From Tenrec ecaudatus (lineage: Eukaryota; Chordata; Mammalia; Afrosoricida; Tenrecidae), in contig NC_134534.1 in NCBI RefSeq assembly GCF_050624435.1, positions 64,379,501 through 64,443,500 of the forward strand: a stretch of DNA of 64,000 nt, given 5' to 3'. Position numbers and translations under genes: made by a program. The notes under the pieces are model-generated. The model was not told the origin of the DNA, ran no database searches, and was given only the letters and a program-made list of their open reading frames with translations. Each line of letters starts with the position of its first letter. The first letter of the stretch is position 1. This document shows, piece by piece, positions 46,722 through 58,275 of this stretch.

Positions 46722-46925
46722 AAGAAGCCTTGCTGGTGCCGCAGATTAAGGATTCGACTGCTAACGATAAACTTGGTTGGTCTAAACCTACCAATTTCTC
46801 CACAGCAAACAAGATGAGGCAGTCTGCTTCTGAAACGCTTAACAGCCTCAAGAGCTCTACGGAAGCTTCTGCTTTGTCTTGAAGGATCACTACGAGTCGG
46901 GATCGACTCTACAGCAAGGGGTGCT
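46722..46925 (+). mobile_element. AfroSINE
   Basis: CTTGCTGGTGCCGCAGATTA head, TGAGGCAGTCTGCTTCTGAA, tail CACTACGAGTCGGGATCGAC then TCTACAGCA. The overlapping minus-strand frames are not genes. Confidence 0.85.
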
Positions 46926-46942
46926 GTTTGGGGATCTAGAAA

Positions 46943-47118
46943 ATTAATAAACAACCAGTTGCCATCAAGTTGACTCCAATTCATGGCAACCCCTGTGTCA
47001 CAGAGAACTGTGTCCCCATAGGGTTTTCAACAAATGCTTTTTCGGTAGGAAGTTAGGCTAGACCTTTTTTCCAAGACAGCGATGGATAGTCTCAAACCTC
47101 TAAACTTGTGGTTTGTAC
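46943..47118 (-). mobile_element. AfroSINE (variant), tail to tail with the previous copy
   Basis: CCAGTTGCCATCAAGTTGAC, TTCATGGCAACCCCTGTGTC, CCCCATAGGGTTTTCAACAA. The two tails are under 20 bp apart. Confidence 0.85.
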
Positions 47119-47911
47119 CCTACGGAGAAACTATTTGGAAGACTAGACAACTGCAATTTGGAAAGATTAAAGCATTCTGTCAGAGTCATAACTTCATGCC
47201 AAGGTGTCAGCAATTTGTCAGATTCTATCCCTCCAGAGGAATGTGAAAGAAGAGCAACAGAAACCAGGGAAAGAGGTGAAACAGGCAACAGGTAGGCAAA
47301 GAGGAACTAACTCACCTCTTCACAAAGGTTGAACCTAGACGTGGAGAGTTAGCACTGCTTTCACGCCAGCTGAATAATGCCAAATTCTGGGCTGCAATAG
47401 CTGAAAGCCAAAGCTGTGTTTATTTGCATCCAACTCAACTAGGAGAAGGGAAGGCATTTGAGCAATCAACTGTTTTTGTCTTCCCTTTGGAAAAAAAATA
47501 TATGTGAGTATAGATATAGATATATATGAGTGATTTTCTCTTCTTCCCATCAGAATGTTGTTTCTGTATGGTTTGTATGGTCTCAATGACCTAGCTGTTT
47601 GGACCCAATATAAGATTAAGATGAATGCATGATTAAAGCCAGAACCAAAAAGAGCATTCTGAGTATGAGTGCCCAAATTCTCTGTCGCCACCACACCTCC
47701 TTCTCGGGGATTATGCACACATGGTTGTGTCCTTGAAGGAGGTGTCAGAGAGGTTTTCTGACCCCAGTGAGAGCTAATAGGAGCCTACTGAATGTCAAAA
47801 GAACCCGTGAATACCATGGCCTCATGAGAACCACTGGCCTGGATGATTCATGGCTGTGGCAGAGAGAGGGCAGGCTTGGCTTTTAGATTTGGCATGAGCC
47901 TTTGTTATCGG
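47119..47911. other. Unassigned upstream flank
   Basis: Contains a short TAGATATAGATATATATG tract at about 47,511. The 127-codon minus frame (47335-47718) has no recognisable domain. Confidence 0.5.
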
Positions 47912-48092
47912 GGTTCGTGTCAATTCCAACTCAAGTGACAGAGAAAAGTTGCTCCATAGGGTTTTCTGGGTTGTAATCTTTAGAGAAACAGATTACCAGC
48001 TCTTTCTCTTTTGGCACCATTAGGTAGGTTTGGGCCACCAATCTTTCTGTTAGCTGCCAAGTACCTAATCATGGTGCTATTAGAACTCCTTC
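47912..48092 (-). mobile_element. AfroSINE (variant)
   Basis: GTGTCAATTCCAACTCAAGT, TGCTCCATAGGGTTTTCTGG, GGTTTGGGCCACCAATCTTT, TGTTAGCTGCCAAGTACC. Confidence 0.82.
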
Positions 48093-48336
48093 TGAGCCTT
48101 CTTTGGCCCTTAGTAATTGTATGCATCATATTGGACAAAATCACATACACATCTGAGTCTGAGTCACCTGACCTTTCTAGGTGATGCTAAAACCATACCA
48201 GATATGCTGAAGACGCCACTTCTATTAGTTTGTGGAAATTCCTTAAGTGAGACCACTATAAATTGTGAACTTTTCTATAGGTTTTATGCTGTAAGAAAAA
48301 AATGTATTTACTATATAGTACTGTTATGGCTGGAGG

Positions 48337-48532
48337 AGCCCTGGTGGCTAGGGCTTACACATTGGGCGGTTAATAGCAAGGTCCCCAGTTCAAATCCCCC
48401 AGCCGTTCCTCAGGAGAAAGATGGGGCTTTCTACTCCTGTTAAGAGTTGCAATCTCACAAACTCACAGGAATAGTTCTTCTACCCAGTCCTATAAGGTTG
48501 CTATGACGTGGCATCAACTCAATGGCAGTGAG
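48337..48532 (+). mobile_element. AfroSINE, well preserved
   Basis: GAGCCCTGGTGGCTAGGGCT head, CCAGTTCAAATCCCCCAGCC (B box), AGGAGAAAGATGGGGCTTTC, tail GCATCAACTCAATGGCAGTG. Confidence 0.92.
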
Positions 48533-49099
48533 ACTGAATAATTATCGCTGAATTATGTAAATACATATGTATACATAAAACACACTAAATAAATTCCTAT
48601 TTCTAATCTTAACTATTTTTCACAAATACTAATCCCCGTGTACATGAGGGGAGTGGGTGGGGGAGCAGGGGGAATGAACAACTGTGGAGGGATCTTAAGA
48701 CTTGCTGGCAAATCAGAATACTTTCGTTTCTGTTTTACAAAGTACTTTTATGAATGACCACCAGAGGTCTCTATATGTTTAAGAATAATCAATTCTCTGC
48801 TATTTTTCTTGGAGACAAATCAGAAAAGAGATATGGCGATGTTTATCAAAGAATGTATTTAACTATTTAAGCTATCTGGTTTAAATTTTTTCTTGAGAAT
48901 TTTTATTTTCAATGTGAACACTTCTTTTTATCCAATTTTCTCAAGCATCTATCAAACTCTGCAAATATAATCAAATTGAATGAGAGAAAGGCTGGCTCAT
49001 TCAACCTGTAGATGAGGTACAAGAACAGAAAGGTCTGGCAAGCTGACAATACAGCAGAGCTCTATTCCTCTCGGCTCCCGTATCTGACTTAACTCGGGG
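48533..49099. other. Unassigned upstream flank
   Basis: AT-rich with a G-rich patch (GGGAGTGGGTGGGGGAGCAG) near 48,650. Confidence 0.55.
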
Positions 49100-49232
49100 G
49101 CTCTCAGGGTGTAGTCCCTGGGTTAGGACCTGACATTCTGCTGAATCTGAAATTCCGGGGTGGAGACTGCATGTGTGGTTTAACAAGCCCTGCAGGTTAA
49201 ATTCTGATGTACAGTAAGTTTGAGAACAATCG
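49100..49232 (-). mobile_element. MER5A-like hAT DNA transposon remnant
   Basis: GGCTCTCAGGGTGTAGTCCC at one end and TACAGTAAGTTTGAGAAC at the other; inside, GGTTTAACAAGCCCTGCAGG. Non-autonomous, no coding sequence. Confidence 0.75.
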
Positions 49233-49490
49233 GTTTCTTGTTTCACTGTATTCCAATTTTACATCCTTAGTTTCTCCTTATGAAAAAAATGTAGAAAAGG
49301 AATAGCATATGAAAGTCAAAAGGCTGACCTATGATAGCTGACAGAAATGCTTAAATACTCTGGAACAATTTCCACAGAGCATAGAATCATATTGCGCCAA
49401 GCCGTCGATTAGAGTTTACATGTTCAAGATGCCAAAATGGTACCACTTTCTCCTGGAAAGTGAAGATTATTATACCACCATCACCATTAC

Positions 49491-49557
49491 CGCCCCCCCC
49501 ACTCACACACACATGCACACACAAGCACACGCACGCACACACGCACACATACACACC
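49491..49557. repeat. Interrupted (CA)n repeat
   Basis: CCCCCCCC then ACACACACATGCACACAC-type runs with GCAC variants. Confidence 0.93.
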
Positions 49558-50093
49558 CATGAGCTTCTGTGCAAATGCCTCAATGACTGGAAGAGACAAA
49601 CTTACTTTTGAAGCTAAAATGTTTTCTCTAGTTTTTCTTATACCCAACAGCAAATAATCATATTAAAAAAAGAGCAATTTACTAATTCAGGGGGGGTCAA
49701 GCTGATGTATTAGTATATATTTGTAATAGTATGACTATTGTTTTAATTTTAAGAGAATGACTACTAACGTTAATAATGATCCACTAAACTACATTTTAGT
49801 AGTGATGCACTTTTAGCTGTGGGAGAAGCTGCCATTTCTATCTACCCTCTCTTATCCATCTTTACTGTGATGAATGGCATCCATTTTCATACACTTACCC
49901 AAGATGCATGAATATGAACGAATATTCAATTCAAACAAAGATGCATTTGCACTATTTGATTGCTAATGTTTTCTGAAATACGTGTTGAAATATGTTTTCT
50001 ACAATATGCATATAAAAGTTATATCTAATATGCATATTATATTTAACCCTTGCAAACTCCTGTTAGGCAAGAGAGATCATCCTCTCATGATAG

Positions 50094-50284
50094 ACATGGC
50101 ACTCTGGTGGTGCAGTGGGATAAGCACTGGATTATTAACCATAAGTTGAGTGGTTCAAACCCACCAGTCTCTACCAAGGAAAAAGATGAGGCTGTCCCCG
50201 CTCCACCCCCCCTCCGCCCCCCGCCCCCGCCATGCCTTGGAAACCCTATCCTTCATCTGAATCAATTTGATGGCAACAGGTTTG
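50094..50284 (+). mobile_element. AfroSINE
   Basis: ATGGCACTCTGGTGGTGCAG head, GTGGTTCAAACCCACCAGTC (B box), tail GAATCAATTTGATGGCAACA. The middle holds a C-rich expansion (50205-50232). Confidence 0.9.
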
Positions 50285-50309
50285 TTTATGGTGGGTTTTT
50301 TCCCTTCTT

Positions 50310-50425
50310 CTATTACAGAAAAGGAAGCTGAAGCGGAAAGAATTAGGTACGGTTTCCAAACTCACACTATGGGTAAGGTTTGAAGCAGGACTTAAACCCT
50401 GGAGTCTGGATTAGAAAGGTTCTCT
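50310..50425 (-). repeat. MIR SINE fragment
   Basis: ACAGAAAAGGAAGCTGAAGC, TCACACTATGGGTAAGG, AGCAGGACTTAAACCCTGGA. Confidence 0.6.
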
Positions 50426-51044
50426 CCATTATGAAATCCTGCCTGAGTATAAGCAACACAGCCACCGAGCCAGTGGATATGATTCCACTCATCTCAAGTG
50501 CAAAGGCAACTGATTCCTCAAGGCCCTGATGCTATCATTTCAGACGCGATTTGCCCTGGAGCATTGAGGAGCCATAGAAGGAGGGAGAGGCTGGAAGAGC
50601 GTCTCCCCCCGAAAGGAAGCCCACACTTGTTGCAATTTTCTATCAACAGTTCCTAGTTTATCAAACACATTTAATCTTCCCAAGAAGGCCTCTTGTGGAG
50701 TCCAGGAATTAGCATTGAGGAGTGAAGTTAATTCCCCCACTGATAGCAAATAGAGCTAAAACGAACTCTAAATTCTATGCATATTGTATCCCTTTCCAGA
50801 GCTGCTGTGAGGCCCACACGTGCCTCCACCTCCATCTGGAGCCAACTCCAGAACTCTGCCCTTCCGCTCAGGTTCTTACCTTCACCCTAACAGACGTGGA
50901 CAGTATAATTCAGCACCGTGGGACCGTCTGTGGTATGAGAACAATAATGAAACTATGTCAACGTGTCCCCTTGGCTTTTGCCCTGTACGGACCTGACTTC
51001 TTCACGTCCGCTGAGCACCACCCTCCACTCTAACAGTACAGGGA

Positions 51045-51255
51045 GACCTTAAGAGCTCCGGTTCTAGAATCAGAACTGGGTTCAAGTCTTGGTTCTACAA
51101 CTCATGAGCTAGTTGATTGTAAGCACAGCTTCTCCATCTATAAACCAAGTAAAGTCGACATGCGACTTCAGCGGTATACTTGAGGATGAAAGGTGATTCT
51201 TTAAGTGTATAGTATTTTACACAATGCCTGGTGTGTCATAAATAGATAACAATGA
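51045..51255 (+). repeat. MIR SINE
   Basis: GTTCTAGAATCAGAACTGGG, TTCAAGTCTTGGTTCTACAA, then AATGCCTGGTGTGTCATAAA. Confidence 0.7.
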
Positions 51256-51797
51256 CAGAATGCTGAACTCACACTTACACACGCACACATTTTGAACACC
51301 CTTAGAGGCAAACGTTAACTCTTAGTAATATACTCTCCAGTCAGAGGCGCTACACTGGGGGGTTGGCTACACTTTGCAAGTCCTTGTTGGCTGTTCTCTC
51401 TAATGGTTTCATGTGAATTTTAGCCATTTGCGGTTTTTATAAAATACATATGAAATCATCAGCATTAGGTGGACAAATTACTCTATTGAACAAATTACAA
51501 ATGATAATACAATTTTATTCAGATAGGTATAGCTTCAGCACAGTTGTTTCTTAACTTCATACTCTGCTTACTAGAGTAGGCCATTAAAGCAAAGTTTTGC
51601 AATTATGCTAATTTCAGGCAACTATAACCCATAATGTACATGCCTGAGCAGTCTGTGGCAAAGGCCGGCATCACTTTCTACTGTGTTCTGGTGATGTCGG
51701 AATGAAATTCTTACCACCACTTACTTCCCACTCTGCCGCAGGTGCCTCCTTCTTCAACGTACAAGAGCTTATTAGGTACCTTCAAATCCATTGCTGT

Positions 51798-52150
51798 TTT
51801 TAACAGTTTCATTAGCGCTTCATCGGCCTGTCATACAATTCAATAATTCAATCATATCAAAAAGAGTTGTGCAATTGTCACTGCATTCAAGTCTACAGCA
51901 TTATCTTCTTCCTTGCCCTCCTTGTTATTCATGCAATGATTTGTGTTTCTAATTGTGGCCAAAATATGCACAACAAAACATTCTCCAGGCCCACTCCTTC
52001 AACATGTATAATTCGGTGTCAGTGGTCATACAAATTATTTCACCATCCTAAACATGACTCCTTGCCCCCTAAGCAACAGCTCTTTCTCCTTCACAATGGG
52101 GAGCTTTGCTCAAGTTTGGTTTTTTTTTTTTTTGCTTCCTTGTGGTTTTC
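51798..52150 (-). mobile_element. Repeat related to 60832-61200, probably L1-derived
   Basis: Shares CATACAATTCAATAATTCA, ATCATATCAA, TTATTCATG and AACATGTATAATTC with the copy near 61 kb. T-rich start suggests a reverse L1 or other retroposon end. Family not identified. Confidence 0.5.
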
Positions 52151-52244
52151 CTGATATAGGATTCACATAGCATACACTTCCATGGCCAACTCACTTTTAA
52201 AATGAGTTGTATCTACAGCGTCACAATCCATTCTAGTGCTCCCA

Positions 52245-52345
52245 CCCCACTCCCGCTAAGGTCAGTTTGACTCATAGTGGTGCACAGAACCACCGAACAA
52301 AACACTGCCCAGTCCTGGGCCCTCCTCTTAATTGTTACGTGTGAG
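52245..52345 (-). mobile_element. RTE LINE 3' end, short fragment
   Basis: TTTGACTCATAGTGGTGCAC, CAAAACACTGCCCAGTCCTG and GAGCCCATCATTATGG match the reverse RTE 3' terminus. Short and diverged. Confidence 0.5.
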
Positions 52346-52439
52346 CCCATCATTATGGACAATAGTAAAGTATGCTTCGATGACACCATCTAGGACTGAT
52401 TCAATAGAATCTTGGAAATGCTGTATTCCATAATTAAAA

Positions 52440-52637
52440 TCAAACGCAGTGCCATCAAATCTAGTCAAACTCCTGGTGACCCCTTAGAGAGTTGAACTAA
52501 CAGAGTTCCAATCCCCACCCCACCCCTTGGTTCTAATCTTTGCAAAGCAGATACCAGGTCTCTCCCAACCCCCGACCCCCACCACACCCAATGTATTCAA
52601 GTGTGCTTAACCTGCTAACCTTCAGGCTAGTGGTTGA
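52440..52637 (-). mobile_element. AfroSINE
   Basis: CAAACGCAGTGCCATCAAAT, TCCTGGTGACCCCTTAGAGA, CTAATCTTTGCAAAGCAGAT and TGCTTAACCTGCTAACC. Confidence 0.78.
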
Positions 52638-52681
52638 CTGCAATCCATTCTTTCCACCCAGAGAGCGGCATATTCTATACC

Positions 52682-52884
52682 CCGAAACCAAACTGTCTAC
52701 CATTGGTGGGTTCTGACTCACAGCAAGCCTATGGGAGACAGAATGCTCCGGAGTGATTCCGAGGCTGGATATCCATATGGGGTAGACTGTCACGTCATTC
52801 TCTCATGGAGCAACTGGTGGGTTTGAACCACTGACCTTGTGGTTAGCAGCCCAATGCCTAACCCACTGCTCACCAGGACTCCAC
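52682..52884 (-). mobile_element. AfroSINE, same orientation as its neighbour
   Basis: GAAACCAAACTGTCTACCAT, GTGGGTTTGAACCACTGACC, TTGTGGTTAGCAGCCCAATG, then CCACTGCTCACCAGGACTCC (reverse head). Confidence 0.9.
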
Positions 52885-55488
52885 ATATTCCACAGAGGGT
52901 GCTTAATGCCTAGGTCTGAACTGCAACTTTCTATGAGTTATATGTTCTAAAATTAAATGTATTTTCACTAATTTAAAATGTGTACGTATTTTAACAAGTC
53001 TTTCAGTAGCACTACAGAACACCACCCTCTTGGTGGAATCTGCTTTGCTTCTTGTGATTTCCCAATAAATAAATGATTCAGGTCATCTTCCTGGACAACT
53101 TAATCCATCATTCTAGGCTTAAATTAATTTGGTGGGGGTGTGGGTGGGGGCGGTGATTTAAGGTCCTTTGGCATTGATCTTTGTTACTCAAATTAGAACA
53201 TTTAATAATGAACTTGAAGTTATTTGTCAAACGCCTTTGATTTTTTGGTGTTTGTTTAGGTATGAATGAGTGAAGAGGTTAATTCCTGTTTGCATTGATG
53301 GTCTCTGGCCCTCAGGAGAAAAATGGCATTAAAAACTCTGAGATAGAAGCTTTGGGGAAGGAAGATGCTCATGTTGCAAGGATTGCTCCAGAGAAGCCTT
53401 TGCTCTGTGAATATATAAATAAGCCTTTGCTCTGTGAATATATAAATAGGACGAAGGAAAGTTCTGGGCAGCAACAGCTCCTGGGCACCAAATAGTCGTC
53501 TATGTTCCTTTGGCATCAACCTCAACACACTGGCGTGATTTTTTCCTTAACCACCTAGCGTCACCAGGGACCAGGGAACAAACATGAGAGCTAATGCTAA
53601 ACGTATCTCCTTTATCTATTGAGCCTTTATAAGATTCTAATGAAGCAAGCCTAAGGTAATATTGACAATTGAATTGACCATTGAAAAGGGGGGTTGAATT
53701 GTAAAGACCAAGGTCCAAAGCAACACTTGCTTTTGTTTGTCATGTTCTGGGTTTTCAAATGTGAGCCACAGAGACGAGCTGTGTTCCAATCTTGAGCATG
53801 AAACTGGGAGAAACGTAAGCCTGGTGCAGAGTCCCTGTCTGAGAAGGCTGGCCCAGACAAAGGGGTGAGGTGAGGGACAGCATGTGGCCACAGTAAGCCT
53901 GCTTTCACTGCACTGGGAAGAGTTTGGCGGCACCAGTAAACCACAAAGACTTCAGGAAAAAAGAGCTTAGCTTCGTAAGAAATCTTCTCTCTAGGGAGCA
54001 GTGATATCTAATTTAAAAAAATTTTTTTTAACTGAAAACTGTTCTGATTCTGATGAGGTTGGATTTCTAGCACAACCAAAACTAAATAAATAAAAATAAG
54101 AGCTACATAGTTAGCGGAAGACCTCTTCGGCCTACGAGATGACTGCTGGGGGCAGGTCATGACAGGGCAGAATTCTGCTCGGTTCTGCGAGTATGTAAAG
54201 ATGGCAAACCCACAAACGCCCAGAGGGCCCGCCATTGTAAGAAACGGGTGCCATGGGGCAGATGGAGATAGCACCTAGAGTCCCAGAACAATCTGGAATC
54301 AAGTGGCTGGTCTGGAAAGGGAGCCTTGTGTTTTTTGGAAGGAAGGGAGCTGCCCCTTCCTCCCAGACTTGCCAGAGCAAAGGTGCTGATGGTGTAGAAA
54401 GAAGTGGCCGAGACACGAGGGGCCCTCTTTAAATAACCGGTGACCAGCCAGGGCCCCTTTTCACCTTCCTCGTTACGCATGTGCCTTGATGGCTGCGGCA
54501 GCTGCGGATAACAGCAAGTTCTCGGGCAGACAGGCAGGGAAGTTCTCTGCTCAGCTCTCAGGAGCCCCAGCCAGCTGTCCAGGAGGCTGGTGTACCTCGC
54601 ATTCCCCTGTGGCCAGAAGGGTGCCGCCAGCTCCCCAGCTCTGTGTCAAGTCCTGTGCTCGCAAGTCACAGTTCTGACGCCAAGCCTCTCCATGAACCTC
54701 CACTGGTGTTCGCCTTTCCTCCAACCCCTGAGCCGTCCCCTCGTAAGCAGGACGCCCGCTGGGTGCGGCAAAGCTGATCCTCCCTGTCGTTCAGCCTCCG
54801 CAGAGGAGCAACATGACCATATTTATTGCTGTTGCTATTCTGGGGGCTGGATGACGTTTTTCTCCCCTTGCAGCTGAGCATTGCCCGTTCGTCTTTCACC
54901 ACTCCCTCCAAGTCTGCGAGGCTCAGCCCGGTTATACAAATAGAATCTAGAAGGCAAGTTCACAGGAGGCGTTCTGGAGTCTATCCCAATCGATTTGCTG
55001 TGTCATGACCAAGTTGAAATTCTGTCATCCTGTATTTTTACCTGTGTACTGTTCCCACTTCATGACCACAATCAACGTCATGGGTGGTAAGTTTGCTAAG
55101 GAAAGAAAGCATGAATCAGGGGACCGGGGAGCAGCCAACCTGGCTGATAGACCCAGCTAGGGACTTGGGCAAATGTTGAGTTCTGCACTGTGGGGTTGAA
55201 CTGCTACTTTGAGGGGTTGTCACTTGCCTGTGTGCAGATCTCTGTTTCTTCACGCCTCTCTGTGAAGACACTCATGCTGTGACATGAAAGGAACTCACTG
55301 ACAAGCTGAGAAATCCCTATGAAGGATATAGTGATATAGGGCAAGAGATACCACAGGTGTTTAGCATACAACCACGCCCAGGTTTGGAGAACCAAGCCAC
55401 ACATATAACTGATTGCAACACGTGCATTGCTCGAGGAGATAAGGGAGAATGGATCCGGCTTCATTACTCACCCTTCCTTCTCAGTACA
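52885..55488. other. Unassigned upstream flank, partly G+C-rich
   Basis: 52,900-53,390 and 53,450-54,060 are ordinary. 54,100-54,900 is G+C-rich with overlapping frames on both strands (up to 107 codons), but no domain, splice pattern or CpG density like that of the GDAP1 promoter. Confidence 0.5.
53394..53447. repeat. Perfect 27-bp tandem duplication
   Basis: Two identical copies starting AAGCCTTTGCTCTGTGAATA, each ending TATAAAT. In otherwise unique sequence. Confidence 0.97.
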
Positions 55489-55656
55489 GGAGCCCTGGTG
55501 GTGTAGTGGGTGACTGACCACAAGGTCAGTCGTTGGAAACCACCAGGCATCACACAGGAGGAAGATGAGGCCTTTTACACTCAGACAGATTGAGAGTCTC
55601 AAAACCCCACAGGAGGCCGGTCTACTCTGTCTCTGGGGAGGCAGTGAATTTGGTAC
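55489..55656 (+). mobile_element. AfroSINE
   Basis: AGGAGCCCTGGTGGTGTAGT head, AGGAGGAAGATGAGGCCTTT, AGTCTCAAAACCCCACAGGA, end GGCAGTGAATTTGG. Confidence 0.9.
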
Positions 55657-55814
55657 CCCTTAGCCCTACTCATACCTCCTTGGGGTCCAGGTTTGTCTTC
55701 ACTGGCCTGATTATCTGCATCGGGCAATATCTATGACTCTCGTGTCCCCAAATGACTTGACCTCCTTGTAACCTTTCACAGATGCACCTGGTCATGTACA
55801 AGAAGCAGGACAGC

Positions 55815-55985
55815 ATAGTGGGTGGCAGTCAACTGCTGTGGTGACCAGCATGGGTTCTGGTGTCAGCTGCCTGGGTTTGAATCCACGCTCACCCAGATCC
55901 AGGCTGTGAGACTTTTTAAACACTCGATTTCAACTATAAGAGTAAGTGGTCACAGGTCATTGTGAGAATTAAATGAGCAGGAAAC
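55815..55985 (+). repeat. MIR SINE
   Basis: GGTTCTGGTGTCAGCTGCCT, GGGTTTGAATCCACGCTCAC, TGTGAGAATTAAATGAGCAG. Confidence 0.8.
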
Positions 55986-57484
55986 GCAGTTTAGAAACTC
56001 AAGGGCCGACAAGAGGAGCCCTGGCTCCCAGAGCTCTTCCCCCACTAGCCGCACTTGAACGTGCTTCCTTTGGAGGAGCTGGGGTTCATCTTCAATATGT
56101 TCACCCCGAAAATGGCCATCCACAGGAGCTCTGCTCCAGGCTCAGGTGTTCCCGCTGAAATGCCTATTCAGAGTCAGGGTATGACTGACAATGCACTGGC
56201 AGCCTGACTCATTTTCACCTGAAAAGTCCATAAACGGCAGACCTCCCTAGACACAAGCACCGGGCCTGCCGCTTGTTAAGTGGGAAAGCAGCGGTACAGC
56301 CATTCCCCGACGTAGCTGGTCTTGGGCCCTACTGATACAGTGTGCAAGGTTTCCGCACTCCTCTCAGTTGCCTACCTGGGCACCAACAAGCCTCAGATTT
56401 GTCCAAATGGGACTGCTTTATTTCTCTATGGCCAAAATGAGCAGCTCAAAGACCCATTTCCACAAATGAAAAGCTCCCAATTTCATTCACTTTAGGGTTC
56501 CTCCATTGCCTCCAAACTCTCACTGTCATGGTGTCATTTCTAACTCATAGCGACCCTCTAGTACAACACAAATCTCTTTGGGGTACTCAGTCACCCTCCT
56601 TCTTCTCTCCTGGTGGTGGGAGGGAGGGAAGGGAACAGATCTGCATTTCCAGCTGGCTCTGAATCTACCCAGCCTCCAGGGAAGGGGCGATGTCTAACTA
56701 ACCTCCAGAGCAGGTAGCTCTTCAGAACTTGCTCTCTGGCCTTGTTGCATCTGCTGATAGGTTCATAGCTGGGCTCACTGGTGGTCTATTCTCCCAGTAG
56801 GACAAGTCACAATCAGTGCTTGACTACCCATCTTACCTCCCCAAAGTTCACTCAGTCTTGATTGTAACTGATCTCTGAAATTCGGCCTCATCTTTCATCC
56901 TCTCTAGCTTTGTGGCGTCCACCCGAAAGCTTATTTCTCCCCCCACCAGAGCCCCAAGTCAACCCACCAGTGTGTGATTCTTGTGTGAGGCTAGTACTGT
57001 TCTTTGATTTCCCCCATATTTCCATCCTCAACCCCAATTGCAGAGACTTAGAGGCCTTGGTGTAGTTAATGTTCCCCAAGAGACAGATCTGTGATTTGCA
57101 TACAGAAGGTTGAGCGGCAGATGCTGTCTAGAGCACAACTTGTAATGAAGGAGAGGAGTGGATTGAGTAGAGAAGTTAGAACTGCTCTGAAGTTGATAAA
57201 AGGCTGATGGAAACCTTGAACTTGGGAACACCTTTCAGAGCTGTTCCTAAGCAAGGGGACCAGACCCCCATAATAACGGACCCATGGTTTAGTGGGGGCT
57301 GCCTCCAAGGAGCTCACAAGACCTTGGACTAGGTAGACTTCCTTGGCCAAGGGTAATTCTTGGGAAGAGATTCAGCTACAAACCATGATCTGCCAACTGC
57401 TGGAGAAATTAATGCCTCGATCCAGAAAGGGGATGTGGGCGGTGGACACTGCTACACAATGCCCACCACTGGGCCATCTTAGAC
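55986..57484. other. Unassigned upstream flank
   Basis: No repeat recognised apart from the SINE-tail remnant at 56518. No credible coding frame. Confidence 0.5.
56518..56600 (-). mobile_element. SINE/RTE-like 3' end remnant
   Basis: CACTGTCATGGTGTCATTTC and AACTCATAGCGACCCTCTAG match the shared reverse tail; nothing beyond. Confidence 0.5.
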
Positions 57485-58275
57485 TGTCTGTCTGTTAGGG
57501 ATTGGTTTATGCCCCCACAACATTTATGTTGAATTCCTGAGCCCTGGTACCTGCAACGGGGCCATGTTTGGAAGCAGGGTATTTGAAGATGCTCAGTTGT
57601 CATCAGTTGCCATCTAGTTGGCTCGAAATCATAGCAAGCATGATAGCAGAATGAACCATGACCTGTCCTGTATCACCTATATGATCACTGGTACCCATCT
57701 CATTGACTGTCTCCCTCCCCTCCTCTGACCCTTCACCTTACCAAACAGTGAAGTTCTTCTCCAGCTAAGTGGGTCAAAGTTTCAGACAAGGATCTGTGCA
57801 CCCTAGAGTTTTCATGGGCTAATTTTCAAAAGTAAATTATTAGGCTTTTCCTCCTGGTCCTAATCTGGAAGCTCTGTTAAACTTGTTCACCACAGAGGAT
57901 CCTGCTGGTATTCAAAATACTGTGGCATAGCTTGTAGAATCATAACAACATGCAAACTTGACAGACACAGTATGAACAAACGAACAGGCAGGTGGTGGAT
58001 CAGTTAAGTTAACACGAGGCATACCAGAGTAGGGTGAGCCTTAATCTCCTCTAAGCAGTTCCTATAAAAGAGTCACAGAGATGGTCAGAGAGGGAAGACC
58101 ACCATGTGAGCACAGCACAAGTCATGTGCCTAGAATGACGAGAAGCTGAGAGAAGAAAGGATCTTCTCGTGAAACTCTGGCGAGAACAGGGCTCTGCAAC
58201 ACTCTGAACTCAGACCCCAACACTCCAGAATGTAAGACATACATTTCTGTTCTATAGCCCTCCAAGTTTATCATA
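57485..58275 (+). mobile_element. Ancient LTR/MER-type repeat, interrupted
   Basis: The left part (57490-57602: CATTTATGTTGAATTCCTGA, TGTTTGGAAGCAGGGTATTT) resembles a common mammalian LTR-like repeat. The right part (57995-58275: CAGAGTAGGGTGAGCCTTAA, TAAAAGAGTCACAGAGA) looks like its other half. The middle is RTE/SINE-related. Family name not certain. Confidence 0.4.
57603..57790 (-). mobile_element. RTE-related 3' fragment
   Basis: CAGTTGCCATCTAGTTGGCT begins the shared SINE/RTE 3' end; GACCTGTCCTGTATCACC and GACCCTTCACCTTACCAAAC continue it. It interrupts a diverged LTR-like repeat. Confidence 0.5.

Noticed and set aside
49420..49653. His/Thr-rich and Cys/Val-rich frames near 49.5 kb
   Set aside because: Direct translation of the CA microsatellite.
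54486..54877. Overlapping frames in the G+C-rich block as a JPH1 exon
   Set aside because: None carries the MORN repeats (YxGxW/GxG patterns) expected of junctophilin exon 1.
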